A stretch of DNA of 64,000 bases from Pseudomonas sp. PDM04 (lineage in GTDB: Bacteria; Pseudomonadota; Gammaproteobacteria; Pseudomonadales; Pseudomonadaceae), in NCBI RefSeq assembly GCF_014851765.1, contig NZ_JACVAI010000005.1, forward strand, positions 186,001 through 250,000. The letters are read 5' to 3'. Both the position numbers and the translations under genes were made by a program. Every line of letters starts with the position of its first letter. Positions within the stretch are counted from its first letter, which is position 1. A model generated the notes under the pieces. The model was not told where the DNA came from. It worked only from the letters and a program-made list of their open reading frames with translations, and did no database searches. Below, in pieces: positions 33,653 through 42,329 of this stretch.

Positions 33653-34479
33653 ACAACGCAAGCGTAAGCAAGATCGAAGTCAAGAACGTCTTCAAGATTT
33701 TCGGCAACCGTGCCAAGGACGCGCTGGGCCTGATCGGCCAGGGCAAGACCAAGGATCAGGTGCTGGCCGAGACCGGCTGTGTGGTCGGTGTGAACGACCT
33801 GTCGCTGAGCATCGGCAGCGGCGAGATCTTCGTCATCATGGGTCTCTCGGGCTCCGGCAAATCCACCCTGGTGCGCCACTTCAACCGCCTGATCGACCCC
33901 ACCAGCGGCGCGATCCTGGTGGACGGCGAGGACATCCTGCAATACGACATGGACGCCCTGCGCGAATTCCGCCGGCGCAAGATCAGCATGGTGTTCCAGA
34001 GCTTCGGCCTGCTGCCGCACAAGACTGTGGTCGACAACGTCGCCTACGGCCTGAAAGTGCGCGGTGAAAGCAAGCAGATGTGCACCGAACGCGCGCTGCA
34101 CTGGATCAACACCGTGGGCCTCAAAGGCTACGAAAACAAATACCCGCATCAGCTTTCCGGCGGCATGCGTCAGCGTGTGGGCCTGGCCCGTGCATTGGCG
34201 GCGGACACCGACATCATTCTGATGGACGAGGCCTTCAGCGCCCTCGATCCGCTGATCCGTGCAGAGATGCAGGACCAGTTGCTGGAGCTGCAAAAGACCC
34301 TGCACAAGACCATCGTGTTCATCACTCATGACCTCGACGAGGCCGTGCGCATCGGCAACCGTATCGCGATCCTCAAGGACGGCCGCCTGATTCAGGTCGG
34401 CACGCCGCGCGAGATCCTGCATTCGCCGGCCGATGAGTATGTCGACCGGTTTGTGCAGCGGCGGGCGGCGGTGGTTTAA
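33649..34479 (+). CDS. hutV: HutV, ABC importer ATPase
   Basis: This 276-residue ABC ATPase is of the ProV/OpuAA type but lacks the C-terminal CBS pair (a full ProV is near 400 residues). Walker A is GLSGSGKST with Lys71, the Q-loop is VFQSFGLLPHKTV, the signature is LSGGMRQRVGLARAL and Walker B is IILMDEAFSALD. Without CBS domains it should not be ionic-strength gated as osmoprotectant importers are, which fits a nutrient role for histidine. Confidence 0.93.
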   Translation: MNNASVSKIEVKNVFKIFGNRAKDALGLIGQGKTKDQVLAETGCVVGVNDLSLSIGSGEIFVIMGLSGSGKSTLVRHFNRLIDPTSGAILVDGEDILQYDMDALREFRRRKISMVFQSFGLLPHKTVVDNVAYGLKVRGESKQMCTERALHWINTVGLKGYENKYPHQLSGGMRQRVGLARALAADTDIILMDEAFSALDPLIRAEMQDQLLELQKTLHKTIVFITHDLDEAVRIGNRIAILKDGRLIQVGTPREILHSPADEYVDRFVQRRAAVV

Positions 34480-34505
34480 GAATTTGCAGTGCTTTTATTG
34501 GCCCC

Positions 34506-34576
34506 ATCGCGAGCAGGCTCGCTCCCACAGGGGGCAGCGTGCGCAGGCCCATTGTGGGAGCGAGCCCGCTCGCGAT
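34506..34576. repeat. REPIN between hutV and hutH1
   Basis: An inverted REP (34506-34528) and a forward REP (34554-34576) are flanked by CCCC/GGGG that extend the hairpin. It is a possible processing or attenuation point inside the operon. Confidence 0.9.
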
Positions 34577-34617
34577 GGGGCCAGTGAAGCTGCATCAATA
34601 TTGGCTAGAGGTAAAAG

Positions 34618-36141
34618 ATGTCCCAGGCTGAAAAAGTCGTAATCGCCGACGCTCCATTGCGTTGGCAGGATGTGGTTGCGGTCGCCCGTCACGGCGCGCC
34701 GCTTGAACTGTCGGCCAAGGCCTGGGCGCGCATCGAGAATGCCCAGGCGATCGTCCAGCGCATCGTCGCCAGCGGCGAACGGGCCTATGGCGTCAACACG
34801 GGCCTGGGCGCGCTGTGCAATGTGTCGCTGGCTGATGAACAACTCAGCCAGCTGTCACGCAATACCTTGCTCAGCCATGCCTGTGGCGTCGGCGCCCCGC
34901 TGGCCGATGAACAGACCCGCGCCATCATGTGCGCCGCCATTCGCAATTACAGCCAGGGTAAATCCGGCATTCACCGCCAGGTGGTCGAAGCGCTGCTGGC
35001 CTTGCTCAACCGTGGCATCACGCCGCAAGTGCCGTCCCAGGGCTCGGTGGGTTACCTGACCCACATGGCGCACATCGGCATCGCGCTGTTGGGCGTCGGC
35101 AATGTCAGCTATCGCGGACGGATCGTTTCGGCACAGCAGGCGCTGTCCGAAGAGGGGCTGCTACCGGTTCGACTGGGCGCCAAGGACGGCCTGTGCCTGG
35201 TCAACGGCACGCCGTGCATGACCGGCCTCAGCTGCCTGGCCATTGCCGACGCCACGCGCCTGCTGCAATGGGCCGATGTGATCGGCGCCATGAGCTTCGA
35301 GGCCCAGCGCGGCCAGATCGCGGCGTTCGATGCCGAGATCATCGCGCTCAAGCCGCATCCCGGCATGCAGCAGGTGGGTCTCAATCTGCGGGCGCTGCTG
35401 GACGGCAGCGAAGTGATCGCGTCGAGCAAAGGCATCCGCACCCAGGACGCGCTGAGCATCCGTTCCATCCCGCAGGTCCATGGCGCGGCGCGGGATCAGC
35501 TGGCGCACGCGATGCTACAGATCGAAACCGAACTCAACGGCTGCACCGACAACCCCTTGCTGCTGGGTACTCCGGACAATTTCCGGATCATGTCCCAGGC
35601 CAACCCGCACGGTCAGTCGGTGGCCATGGCCGCTGATCTGCTGGCCATCGCCATGGCGGAGATCGGCTCGATCGCCGAGCGACGCCTCGACCGTCTGATC
35701 AACCCGCACGTCAGCGGCCTGCCGGCGTTCCTGGTGGCCAACCCGGGGGTGAATTCCGGGATGATGATCGTGCAATACGTCGCCGCTTCGCTGTGTGCGG
35801 AAAATCGTCAATTGGCGCAACCGGCCGTGCTCGACAACTACGTCACTTCCGGCTTGCAGGAAGACCATCTGAGCATGGGCACCAACGCCGCGCTGAAGCT
35901 GCATCGGGCCCTGGAAAACTGCACGCAGATCCTCGCCATCGAATACCTGCTGGCCGCCCAGGCCTTTGAGTTCCTCAAGGCCCAGCGCTTTGGCGCCGGC
36001 ACCGATGCGGCCTGGCGTCTGCTGCGCGAGCGCGTCCCGGCCTACGATCAGGACCGCTGGCTGGCGCCGGACATCGCCGCCGCCGCGAGCGTCCTGAAAG
36101 ATTCGAAGCTGCTGCACGACGCCTTACCGAATTTGCACTGA
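34618..36141 (+). CDS. hutH1: HutH1, histidase-like protein lacking the MIO triad
   Basis: This 507-residue full-length member of the aromatic ammonia-lyase superfamily has no frameshift. Retained family residues include Tyr57 (AYGVNTG), His87 (LLSHACGVG), Asn196 (LVNGTP), Gln276, Arg282 and Glu415 (QEDH). The cofactor loop is different: the family GSVGASGD reads GSVGY (142-146), a clean loss of Ala-Ser-Gly, the residues that cyclise to MIO. The tyrosine of QDPYSLR is Leu279 and the phenylalanine of GNFH is Pro330. Classical ammonia elimination should be impossible. It may be a regulator, a HutH2 partner or a new enzyme. The adjacent hutH2 is intact. Confidence 0.85.
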   Translation: MSQAEKVVIADAPLRWQDVVAVARHGAPLELSAKAWARIENAQAIVQRIVASGERAYGVNTGLGALCNVSLADEQLSQLSRNTLLSHACGVGAPLADEQTRAIMCAAIRNYSQGKSGIHRQVVEALLALLNRGITPQVPSQGSVGYLTHMAHIGIALLGVGNVSYRGRIVSAQQALSEEGLLPVRLGAKDGLCLVNGTPCMTGLSCLAIADATRLLQWADVIGAMSFEAQRGQIAAFDAEIIALKPHPGMQQVGLNLRALLDGSEVIASSKGIRTQDALSIRSIPQVHGAARDQLAHAMLQIETELNGCTDNPLLLGTPDNFRIMSQANPHGQSVAMAADLLAIAMAEIGSIAERRLDRLINPHVSGLPAFLVANPGVNSGMMIVQYVAASLCAENRQLAQPAVLDNYVTSGLQEDHLSMGTNAALKLHRALENCTQILAIEYLLAAQAFEFLKAQRFGAGTDAAWRLLRERVPAYDQDRWLAPDIAAAASVLKDSKLLHDALPNLH

Positions 36142-36258
36142 CCACTACCCATACCAGCGTGCCAAGGCGTGGATCGCTCAAAAGGCGAGAAACGACGGAT
36201 AACGGAATGCTCCGGAGCGACTGGTAGTTAATAACAATGTCCCAAAAGGAGCATTTTA

Positions 36259-37791
36259 ATGACTGCACTGAACCTGATTCCCGGCCAGCTGAGCCTGGCC
36301 CAACTGCGCGACGTCTATCAGCACCCGGTCACGCTGACCCTCGACAGCAGCGCCTCGGGACAGATCGAAGCCAGCGTCGCCTGCGTGGAGCAGATCCTCG
36401 CCGAGAACCGCACCGCCTACGGCATCAACACTGGTTTCGGCCTGCTGGCTTCGACCCGCATTGCCAGCGAAGACCTGGAAAACCTGCAGCGTTCGCTGGT
36501 GCTGTCCCACGCTGCCGGTGTCGGTGAGCCGATCAGCGACGCCTTGGTGCGCCTGATCATGGTGCTCAAGGTCAACAGCCTGAGCCGTGGTTTCTCCGGC
36601 ATTCGCCGGGTCGTGATCGACGCGCTCATCGCGCTGATCAACGCCGAGGTGTACCCGCATATCCCGTTGAAAGGTTCGGTCGGTGCCTCCGGCGACCTCG
36701 CGCCATTGGCGCACATGTCGCTGGTGCTGCTGGGTGAGGGCAAGGCGCGCTACAAGGGCGAATGGTTGCCCGCGACCGAAGCACTGAAAGTCGTCGGCCT
36801 GGCCCCGCTGACCCTGGCGGCGAAAGAGGGCCTGGCGTTGCTCAACGGCACCCAGGTGTCCACCGCCTACGCATTGCGCGGCCTGTTCGAAGGCGAAGAC
36901 CTGTTCGCCGGTGCCCTGGCGTTGGGCGCGTTGACCGTCGAAGCGGTCCTTGGCTCGCGTTCGCCCTTCGATGCGCGGATCCATGCCGCCCGTGGCCAGA
37001 AAGGCCAGATCGACGCCGCCGCCGCTTACCGTGATCTGCTCGGCGAGCGCAGTGAAGTCTCCGACTCCCACGAGAACTGCGAAAAGGTCCAGGATCCGTA
37101 CTCCCTGCGTTGCCAGCCACAGGTCATGGGTGCCTGCCTGACCCAGTTCCGGCAGGCTGCCGAGGTGCTCGCGGTCGAAGCCAACGCCGTCTCCGACAAC
37201 CCCTTGGTGTTCGCTGCCGAGGGTGACGTGATTTCCGGCGGTAACTTCCACGCCGAACCGGTGGCCATGGCCGCCGACAACATGGCGTTGGCCATCGCTG
37301 AAATCGGCTCGCTGAGTGAGCGGCGCATCTCCTTGATGATGGACAAGCACATGTCGCAACTGCCGCCGTTCCTGGTGGCCAATGGTGGCGTGAACTCCGG
37401 TTTCATGATTGCCCAGGTCACCGCTGCGGCCCTCGCCAGCGAAAACAAGGCGCTGTCCCATCCGCATTCGGTGGACAGCCTGCCGACCTCGGCCAACCAG
37501 GAAGACCACGTGTCCATGGCCCCGGCGGCCGGCAAGCGCCTGTGGGAAATGGCCGAGAACACCCGTGGCATCCTCGCGGTGGAATGGCTGGCGGCAGCCC
37601 AGGGCCTGGACCTGCGCAACGGCCTGAAGACCTCGCCGACGCTGGAAAAGGCGCGCGCCATCCTGCGCAACGAAGTGCCGTTCTACGAGAAGGACCGCTT
37701 CTTCGCGCCGGACATCAATGCGGCGACTGAACTGCTGGCATCGGGGTGCCTGACCGAGCTGGTAACGGCGCAGTTACTGCCGAGCCTGTGA
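36259..37791 (+). CDS. hutH2: Histidine ammonia-lyase HutH2 (catalytic)
   Basis: This 510-residue histidase deaminates L-histidine to trans-urocanate. The MIO-forming Ala143-Ser144-Gly145 is intact in GSVGASGDLAPLAH. Tyr54 (AYGINTG), His84 (LSHAAGVG), Asn196 (LLNGTQ), the QDPYSLRCQPQ stretch, GNFHAEP and QEDH are all present. The protein is a cytosolic homotetramer and this is the only complete histidase in the window. The ATG at 36259 has AAAAGGAG ten bases upstream. The 117-base gap after hutH1 contains no repeat I recognise. Confidence 0.98.
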   Translation: MTALNLIPGQLSLAQLRDVYQHPVTLTLDSSASGQIEASVACVEQILAENRTAYGINTGFGLLASTRIASEDLENLQRSLVLSHAAGVGEPISDALVRLIMVLKVNSLSRGFSGIRRVVIDALIALINAEVYPHIPLKGSVGASGDLAPLAHMSLVLLGEGKARYKGEWLPATEALKVVGLAPLTLAAKEGLALLNGTQVSTAYALRGLFEGEDLFAGALALGALTVEAVLGSRSPFDARIHAARGQKGQIDAAAAYRDLLGERSEVSDSHENCEKVQDPYSLRCQPQVMGACLTQFRQAAEVLAVEANAVSDNPLVFAAEGDVISGGNFHAEPVAMAADNMALAIAEIGSLSERRISLMMDKHMSQLPPFLVANGGVNSGFMIAQVTAAALASENKALSHPHSVDSLPTSANQEDHVSMAPAAGKRLWEMAENTRGILAVEWLAAAQGLDLRNGLKTSPTLEKARAILRNEVPFYEKDRFFAPDINAATELLASGCLTELVTAQLLPSL

Positions 37792-37811
37792 TGGCCCCAT
37801 CGTCGGAACGC

Positions 37812-37876
37812 CGCCCGGAGCAGGCTCGCCCCCACCTTGGAATGCGCTTATCGGTGGGAGCGAGCCTGCTCGCGAT
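37812..37876. repeat. REPIN with a decayed left half, between hutH2 and hutI
   Basis: A forward REP (37854-37876) is intact. The left inverted copy (about 37812-37834) is diverged, with CCCGGAGCAGGCTCGCCCCC. Confidence 0.75.
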
Positions 37877-37905
37877 TGGCTCTTGAATACTGTGGAGACT
37901 CTGAG

Positions 37906-39111
37906 ATGAAAACGCTCTGGCAACACTGCCACGTCGCAACCATGGCGCAAGGCGTCTACTCGATCATCGAGGACGCGGCCATCGTGACGTCCGGTGCGCA
38001 AATAGAGTGGATCGGCCCCCGTGCTGAACTGCCGTCGGGCCAATACCCGACGGTCAACGATCTGAAGGGGGCCTGGGTCACGCCGGGCCTGATCGACTGC
38101 CACACCCACACGGTGTTCGGCGGTAACCGCAGTGGCGAATTCGAACAGCGCCTGCAAGGGGTCAGCTACGCGGACATCGCCGCTGCCGGGGGTGGCATCG
38201 CCAGCACCGTACGCGCCACGCGGGCGGCCAGTGAAGACGAACTGTTCGCCAGTGCCGCCAGGCGTCTGAAAAGCCTGATGCGCGACGGCGTCACCAGCAT
38301 CGAAATCAAATCCGGTTACGGCCTCGACCTGGCCAGCGAGCGCAAGATGCTGCGGGTTGCCCGTCGCCTCGGCGCCGAACTGCCGGTCAGCGTGCGCACC
38401 ACTTGCCTGGCGGCCCACGCCCTGCCGCCGGAATACAAGGACCGCGCCGATGATTACATCGAGCACATCTGCGCCGACATGCTTCCGGCCCTGGCTGCCG
38501 AAGGGTTGGTGGATGCGGTGGATGCATTCTGCGAGTACCTGGCGTTTTCCCCGGCACAGGTCGAGCGCGTGTTCCTCACTGCCCGGCAACTCGGATTGCC
38601 GGTGAAGCTGCACGCCGAGCAGTTGTCGTCGCTGCACGGCTCGAGCCTGGCGGCGCGCTACCACGCCTTGTCCGCCGACCACCTGGAATTCATGACCGAA
38701 GATGACGCCATCGCCATGGCCGCGTCCGGCACCGTCGCCGTGTTGTTGCCCGGCGCGTTCTACTTCCTGCGCGAAACCCAGTTGCCGCCGATGGACGCGC
38801 TGCGCAAGCACGGGGTGAAAATCGCCATCGCCAGCGACCTCAACCCTGGCACTTCGCCGGCGCTGTCGCTGCGCCTGATGCTGAACATGGCCTGCACCTG
38901 TTTCCGTATGACCCCGGAAGAGGCCCTGGCCGGCGCCACGATTCATGCCGCCACCGCGCTGGGCATGGCGCAGACCCACGGTTCGCTGGAGGCCGGCAAG
39001 GTCGCGGATTTCGTCGCCTGGCAAATCGATCGTCCCGCCGACCTGTCGTACTGGCTGGGCGGTGACCTGGAAAAACGCGTCGTGCGTCACGGCGTCGAAA
39101 CGAGCGTTTAG
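37906..39111 (+). CDS. hutI: Imidazolonepropionase HutI
   Basis: This 401-residue amidohydrolase opens 4-imidazolone-5-propionate to N-formimidoyl-L-glutamate. The metal motif His66-x-His68 lies in TPGLIDCHTHTVFGGNR. The later metal and catalytic residues are in VKLHAEQLSSLHGS, ALSADHLEFM and IASDLNPGTSP. The ATG at 37906 follows a GGAGAC site; upstream in-frame residues come from the REPIN and are not coding. It is followed by hutG after ten bases, and its product is the HutF substrate. Confidence 0.97.
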   Translation: MKTLWQHCHVATMAQGVYSIIEDAAIVTSGAQIEWIGPRAELPSGQYPTVNDLKGAWVTPGLIDCHTHTVFGGNRSGEFEQRLQGVSYADIAAAGGGIASTVRATRAASEDELFASAARRLKSLMRDGVTSIEIKSGYGLDLASERKMLRVARRLGAELPVSVRTTCLAAHALPPEYKDRADDYIEHICADMLPALAAEGLVDAVDAFCEYLAFSPAQVERVFLTARQLGLPVKLHAEQLSSLHGSSLAARYHALSADHLEFMTEDDAIAMAASGTVAVLLPGAFYFLRETQLPPMDALRKHGVKIAIASDLNPGTSPALSLRLMLNMACTCFRMTPEEALAGATIHAATALGMAQTHGSLEAGKVADFVAWQIDRPADLSYWLGGDLEKRVVRHGVETSV

Positions 39112-39121
39112 GAGAGCTGTT

Positions 39122-39925
39122 GTGGATAAGGTTCTGAACTTCAAACAAGGCCGCGTGCCGCTGCTGATCAGCATGCCCCACGCCGGCGTACGCCTGACCC
39201 CGGCGGTCGAGGCCGGGTTGATCGCCGACGCGAAAAGCCTGCCCGATACCGACTGGCACATTCCGAAACTGTATGAATTCGCCGCTGAACTGGGCGCCAG
39301 CACCCTGGCCGCCGAGTACTCGCGGTTCGTCATCGACCTGAACCGGCCCGCCGACGACAAACCGTTGTATGCCGGCGCGACCACGGGGCTGTATCCGGCG
39401 ACGCTGTTCGACGGCATTCCCTTGTTCCGTGAGGGCATGGAGCCGACCGCCGCCGAGCGGGCGACCTATCTGGAACAGGTGTGGACACCGTATCACCGCA
39501 CCTTGCAGGAGGAACTGGCACGGCTCAAGGCCGAATTCGGCTATGCGCTGTTGTTCGACGCGCATTCGATCCGTTCGATCATTCCGCACCTGTTCGACGG
39601 CAAGTTGCCGGACTTCAACCTCGGCACGTTCAATGGCGCCAGTTGCGATCCGCAGTTGGCGACACAACTGGAAGCCGTTTGCGCGCGGCACGCCGATTAC
39701 AGCCATGTGCTCAACGGCCGTTTCAAGGGCGGCCACATCACCCGGCATTACGGAAATCCGGCGGATAACATCCACGCGGTGCAACTGGAGCTGGGCCAGT
39801 GCACCTACATGGAAGAGTTCGAACCGTTCCGCTACCGTCCGGACCTGGCGGCGCCGACGCAGGTGGTGTTGAAAGAACTGCTGCAGGAATTGCTGACCTG
39901 GGGCAAAGATCACTACAACGCCTGA
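39122..39925 (+). CDS. hutG: N-formylglutamate deformylase HutG
   Basis: This 267-residue enzyme of the FGase family hydrolyses N-formyl-L-glutamate to formate and glutamate, the last step of the route. Signatures are VPLLISMPHAGVRLTP, SRFVIDLNRPADDKPLY, LLFDAHSIRSIIP and FKGGHITRHYG. The start is GTG at 39122 with AGGAGAG nine bases upstream; no ATG is suitably placed. It is the last gene of the hut operon, followed by a REPIN. Confidence 0.96.
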   Translation: MDKVLNFKQGRVPLLISMPHAGVRLTPAVEAGLIADAKSLPDTDWHIPKLYEFAAELGASTLAAEYSRFVIDLNRPADDKPLYAGATTGLYPATLFDGIPLFREGMEPTAAERATYLEQVWTPYHRTLQEELARLKAEFGYALLFDAHSIRSIIPHLFDGKLPDFNLGTFNGASCDPQLATQLEAVCARHADYSHVLNGRFKGGHITRHYGNPADNIHAVQLELGQCTYMEEFEPFRYRPDLAAPTQVVLKELLQELLTWGKDHYNA

Positions 39926-39948
39926 TTCCTTGAACCATCTGCTGGCCT

Positions 39949-40040
39949 CATCGCGGCAGGCTCGCTCCCACATCGATGGCTGGTGCTTACACAATGTGTG
40001 TTTCAAAAGCAGGCCCTGTGGGAGCGAGCCTGCTCGCGAT
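39949..40040. repeat. REPIN after hutG
   Basis: An inverted REP missing one base (ATCGCGGCAGGCTCGCTCCC, 39949-39970) and an intact forward REP (40018-40040) mark the end of the hut operon. Confidence 0.87.
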
Positions 40041-40195
40041 TGCGTTGTGCCAGGCGTTCTGCGAGAAACAGTCGCCACCGTGCAAATCCCGGTCGCTACA
40101 GTTCGCTTTTACCTCTCGTCTGCTGCGTAATGTTCTGCGCACGGTGCACAAAGACACCGAACCCATAACAATCCGCTGCCGCACGAGAACGCCCC

Positions 40196-41152
40196 ATGAC
40201 AAGCACCAAAGCTCTGTTTACCCGCTGTCTCTCCATCCTCTGCGGTACCGCTCTGCTGAGCACCGCTGCCCTGGCCAGCGACGACGCCTCCTGCAAGGCC
40301 GTGCGCATGGGTGTGGTCAACTGGACCGACGTCATCGCCACCAGCGGCATGGCGGATGTGCTGCTCAATGGCCTGGGCTACGAAAGCAAGCAGACCAGCG
40401 CCGTGCAACAGATCATCTTTGCCGGCATCCGCGATAAACGCCTCGACATCTTCCTCGGGTACTGGAAGCCGGCAATGGACAAGAACATTGCGCCGTTTCT
40501 GGCGGCCAACCAGGTCAAGGTCATGGACAAACCGAGCCTGGCCGATGCCCAGGCCACCCTTGCTGTCCCGGAATACGTGGCGGCTGCGGGCCTCAAGACC
40601 TTCGCCGATATCGCCCGGTTCAAGGAGCAGCTCGGCGGCAAGATCTACGGGATCGAACCGGGTAGCGGGGCCAACACCACGATCAAGACCATGATCGAGA
40701 CCAATCACTTTGGCCTGAAGGATTTCAAACTGATCGAATCCGGTGAGGCCGGCATGCTCGCGGCGGTCCAGCGGGCGGTGAATCGCAAGGAATTCGTGGT
40801 GTTCGTCGGCTGGACCCCGCACCCGATGAACATCAACATGAAGATCACCTACCTGACCGGCAGCGAAGATGTCTATGGCCCCAACGAAGGCGCGGCGACG
40901 GTCTCTACCGTGACCTCGCCGGACTACGCCGAGCGCTGCCCGAACGTGAACCGGTTGCTGGAAAACCTGACCTTCACCGCGTCCCAGGAAAGTCAGTTGA
41001 TGGTGCCGATCATGGAACGCAAGACCCCGCAGGACGTTGCCAGGCAATGGCTGCGTGATCACCCGCAAGACCTGCAGCGCTGGTTGGCGGGTGTCAGCAG
41101 TTTTGATGGCAAGGACGGTGTGGCCAGTGTCCAGGCCAGCCTGAAAAACTGA
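40196..41152 (+). CDS. Choline/betaine-type ABC substrate-binding protein (orphan)
   Basis: This 318-residue OpuAC-type protein has a signal peptide (TRCLSILCGTALLSTAALAS). The ligand aromatic box resembles ChoX: Trp43 and Asp45 in VNWTDVIATSG, Trp90 in GYWKPAMD and Trp206 in VGWTPHPMN. It should bind choline or a related quaternary amine in the periplasm. No permease or ATPase gene adjoins it, so it probably feeds a core transporter encoded elsewhere, as known for the CbcX/BetX/CaiX proteins of Pseudomonas. It lies just after hutG but is separated by a REPIN. Confidence 0.88.
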   Translation: MTSTKALFTRCLSILCGTALLSTAALASDDASCKAVRMGVVNWTDVIATSGMADVLLNGLGYESKQTSAVQQIIFAGIRDKRLDIFLGYWKPAMDKNIAPFLAANQVKVMDKPSLADAQATLAVPEYVAAAGLKTFADIARFKEQLGGKIYGIEPGSGANTTIKTMIETNHFGLKDFKLIESGEAGMLAAVQRAVNRKEFVVFVGWTPHPMNINMKITYLTGSEDVYGPNEGAATVSTVTSPDYAERCPNVNRLLENLTFTASQESQLMVPIMERKTPQDVARQWLRDHPQDLQRWLAGVSSFDGKDGVASVQASLKN

Positions 41153-41170
41153 CCCCTTTTCGTCAACCCT

Positions 41171-41260
41171 GTGGGAGCGAGCGAGCGAGCTCGCGAAGCG
41201 GCGTATCAGGCAGACCAATGCCAAATGGCACTCTGTCCTTGCGAGCAGGCTCGCTCCCAC
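41171..41260. repeat. REPIN after the orphan binding protein
   Basis: The forward copy (41171-41195) has an expanded GAGCGAGCGAGC core. The inverted copy ends at 41260. Confidence 0.85.
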
Positions 41261-41298
41261 TAGGGATCCTACCCATCCCCTGAAGGGGTATCCGATCA

Positions 41299-42225
41299 AT
41301 GGCTACCTACCCGCTTTCTGCGTCGATGATGGCGTTCGTCGAGAAAACCATCAGCTTCAACGGCCCCGACAACAGCCTTGCCGGCATGCGTCAGGCCTAC
41401 AACGAGATGTGCCGGGCGTTCACCCCGGCGCGTCCTGCCGGGCTGTATGTGGTCGACTTCGAGTTGGCCGGGGTGCGGGTTCGCGCCTATCAACCGCCGC
41501 TGTCGTCGCCGCCGGCCGGTGATCCGTGCGTGGTGTACCTACATGGCGGCGGTTGGGTGGTGGGTGACCTGGATTCCCATGACTTCATCTGCGCCGAACT
41601 GGCGTCGACGCTCGGCGTGCTGGTGATCGCCGTCGATTATCGCCTGGCGCCGGAGCACCCGTTTCCGGCGGGGTTCCACGACTGCCTGAGCGTCTGGCGG
41701 GCACTGCGGACCGGGCCCTTTCGCCTCGACCCCGAACGCACGCTGGTGGCTGGCGACAGCGCGGGGGGCAATCTTGCCGCGGCGTTGTGCCTGGCCTTGC
41801 GCGATGCGGGTGAGCCACTGCCGGCGGCGCAGGTGCTGATCTACCCCGGGCTGGGTGGCGACGATCGCCTGCCGTCGCGCAGCGAATGCAGCGACGCGCC
41901 GTTGCTCAGCCGCCGTGACGTGGACGATTACCACGCCCTGTACCTGGGCGCCCGGCAGCCCTGTGCCCATTCAATGCCATTGCTTGCCGAGGATTTCAGC
42001 GGTTTGCCACCCGCGCTGATCGCCGTGGCGCAATTCGATCCCTTGCGCGATGACGGTGTGCGCTATGCCGAGCAACTCAAGTCCGCAGGCGTGGAAGTGG
42101 CGCTGTACTACGGCGAGGGACTGGTTCATGGCTGTTTGCGCGGGCGTGGCCAGGTCGCCGAGGTGGACGCGCTGCATGAAACCCTGCTCGGCTATCTGGC
42201 TAAAAAACTGGCGACAAAACTCTGA
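41299..42225 (+). CDS. Alpha/beta hydrolase, hormone-sensitive-lipase type
   Basis: This 308-residue esterase/lipase of family IV has the oxyanion motif YLHGGGWVVGD (about 74-84), the nucleophile elbow AGDSAGGNLAAAL (Ser about 155), an acid residue in the QFDPLRDDG stretch and a catalytic histidine in GLVHGCLRG. It should cleave short-chain carboxylic esters in the cytosol. The natural substrate is unknown. It is a stand-alone gene between a REPIN and pip. Confidence 0.88.
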   Translation: MATYPLSASMMAFVEKTISFNGPDNSLAGMRQAYNEMCRAFTPARPAGLYVVDFELAGVRVRAYQPPLSSPPAGDPCVVYLHGGGWVVGDLDSHDFICAELASTLGVLVIAVDYRLAPEHPFPAGFHDCLSVWRALRTGPFRLDPERTLVAGDSAGGNLAAALCLALRDAGEPLPAAQVLIYPGLGGDDRLPSRSECSDAPLLSRRDVDDYHALYLGARQPCAHSMPLLAEDFSGLPPALIAVAQFDPLRDDGVRYAEQLKSAGVEVALYYGEGLVHGCLRGRGQVAEVDALHETLLGYLAKKLATKL

Positions 42226-42329
42226 CTCAGCAAGGGCATGCTCATTGACGTAATTCGGGTTTATGATGCCGGACGGCAGAATCATAGAAGTCCCCCCAGG
42301 GATGACCTCGACCCCTTACGGAGCGCGCA

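Noticed and set aside
34618..36141. hutH1 as a simple pseudogene or frameshifted histidase
   Set aside because: The frame is intact over the usual length, and the nine-base loss is in-frame and confined to the cofactor triad, with many other family residues kept.
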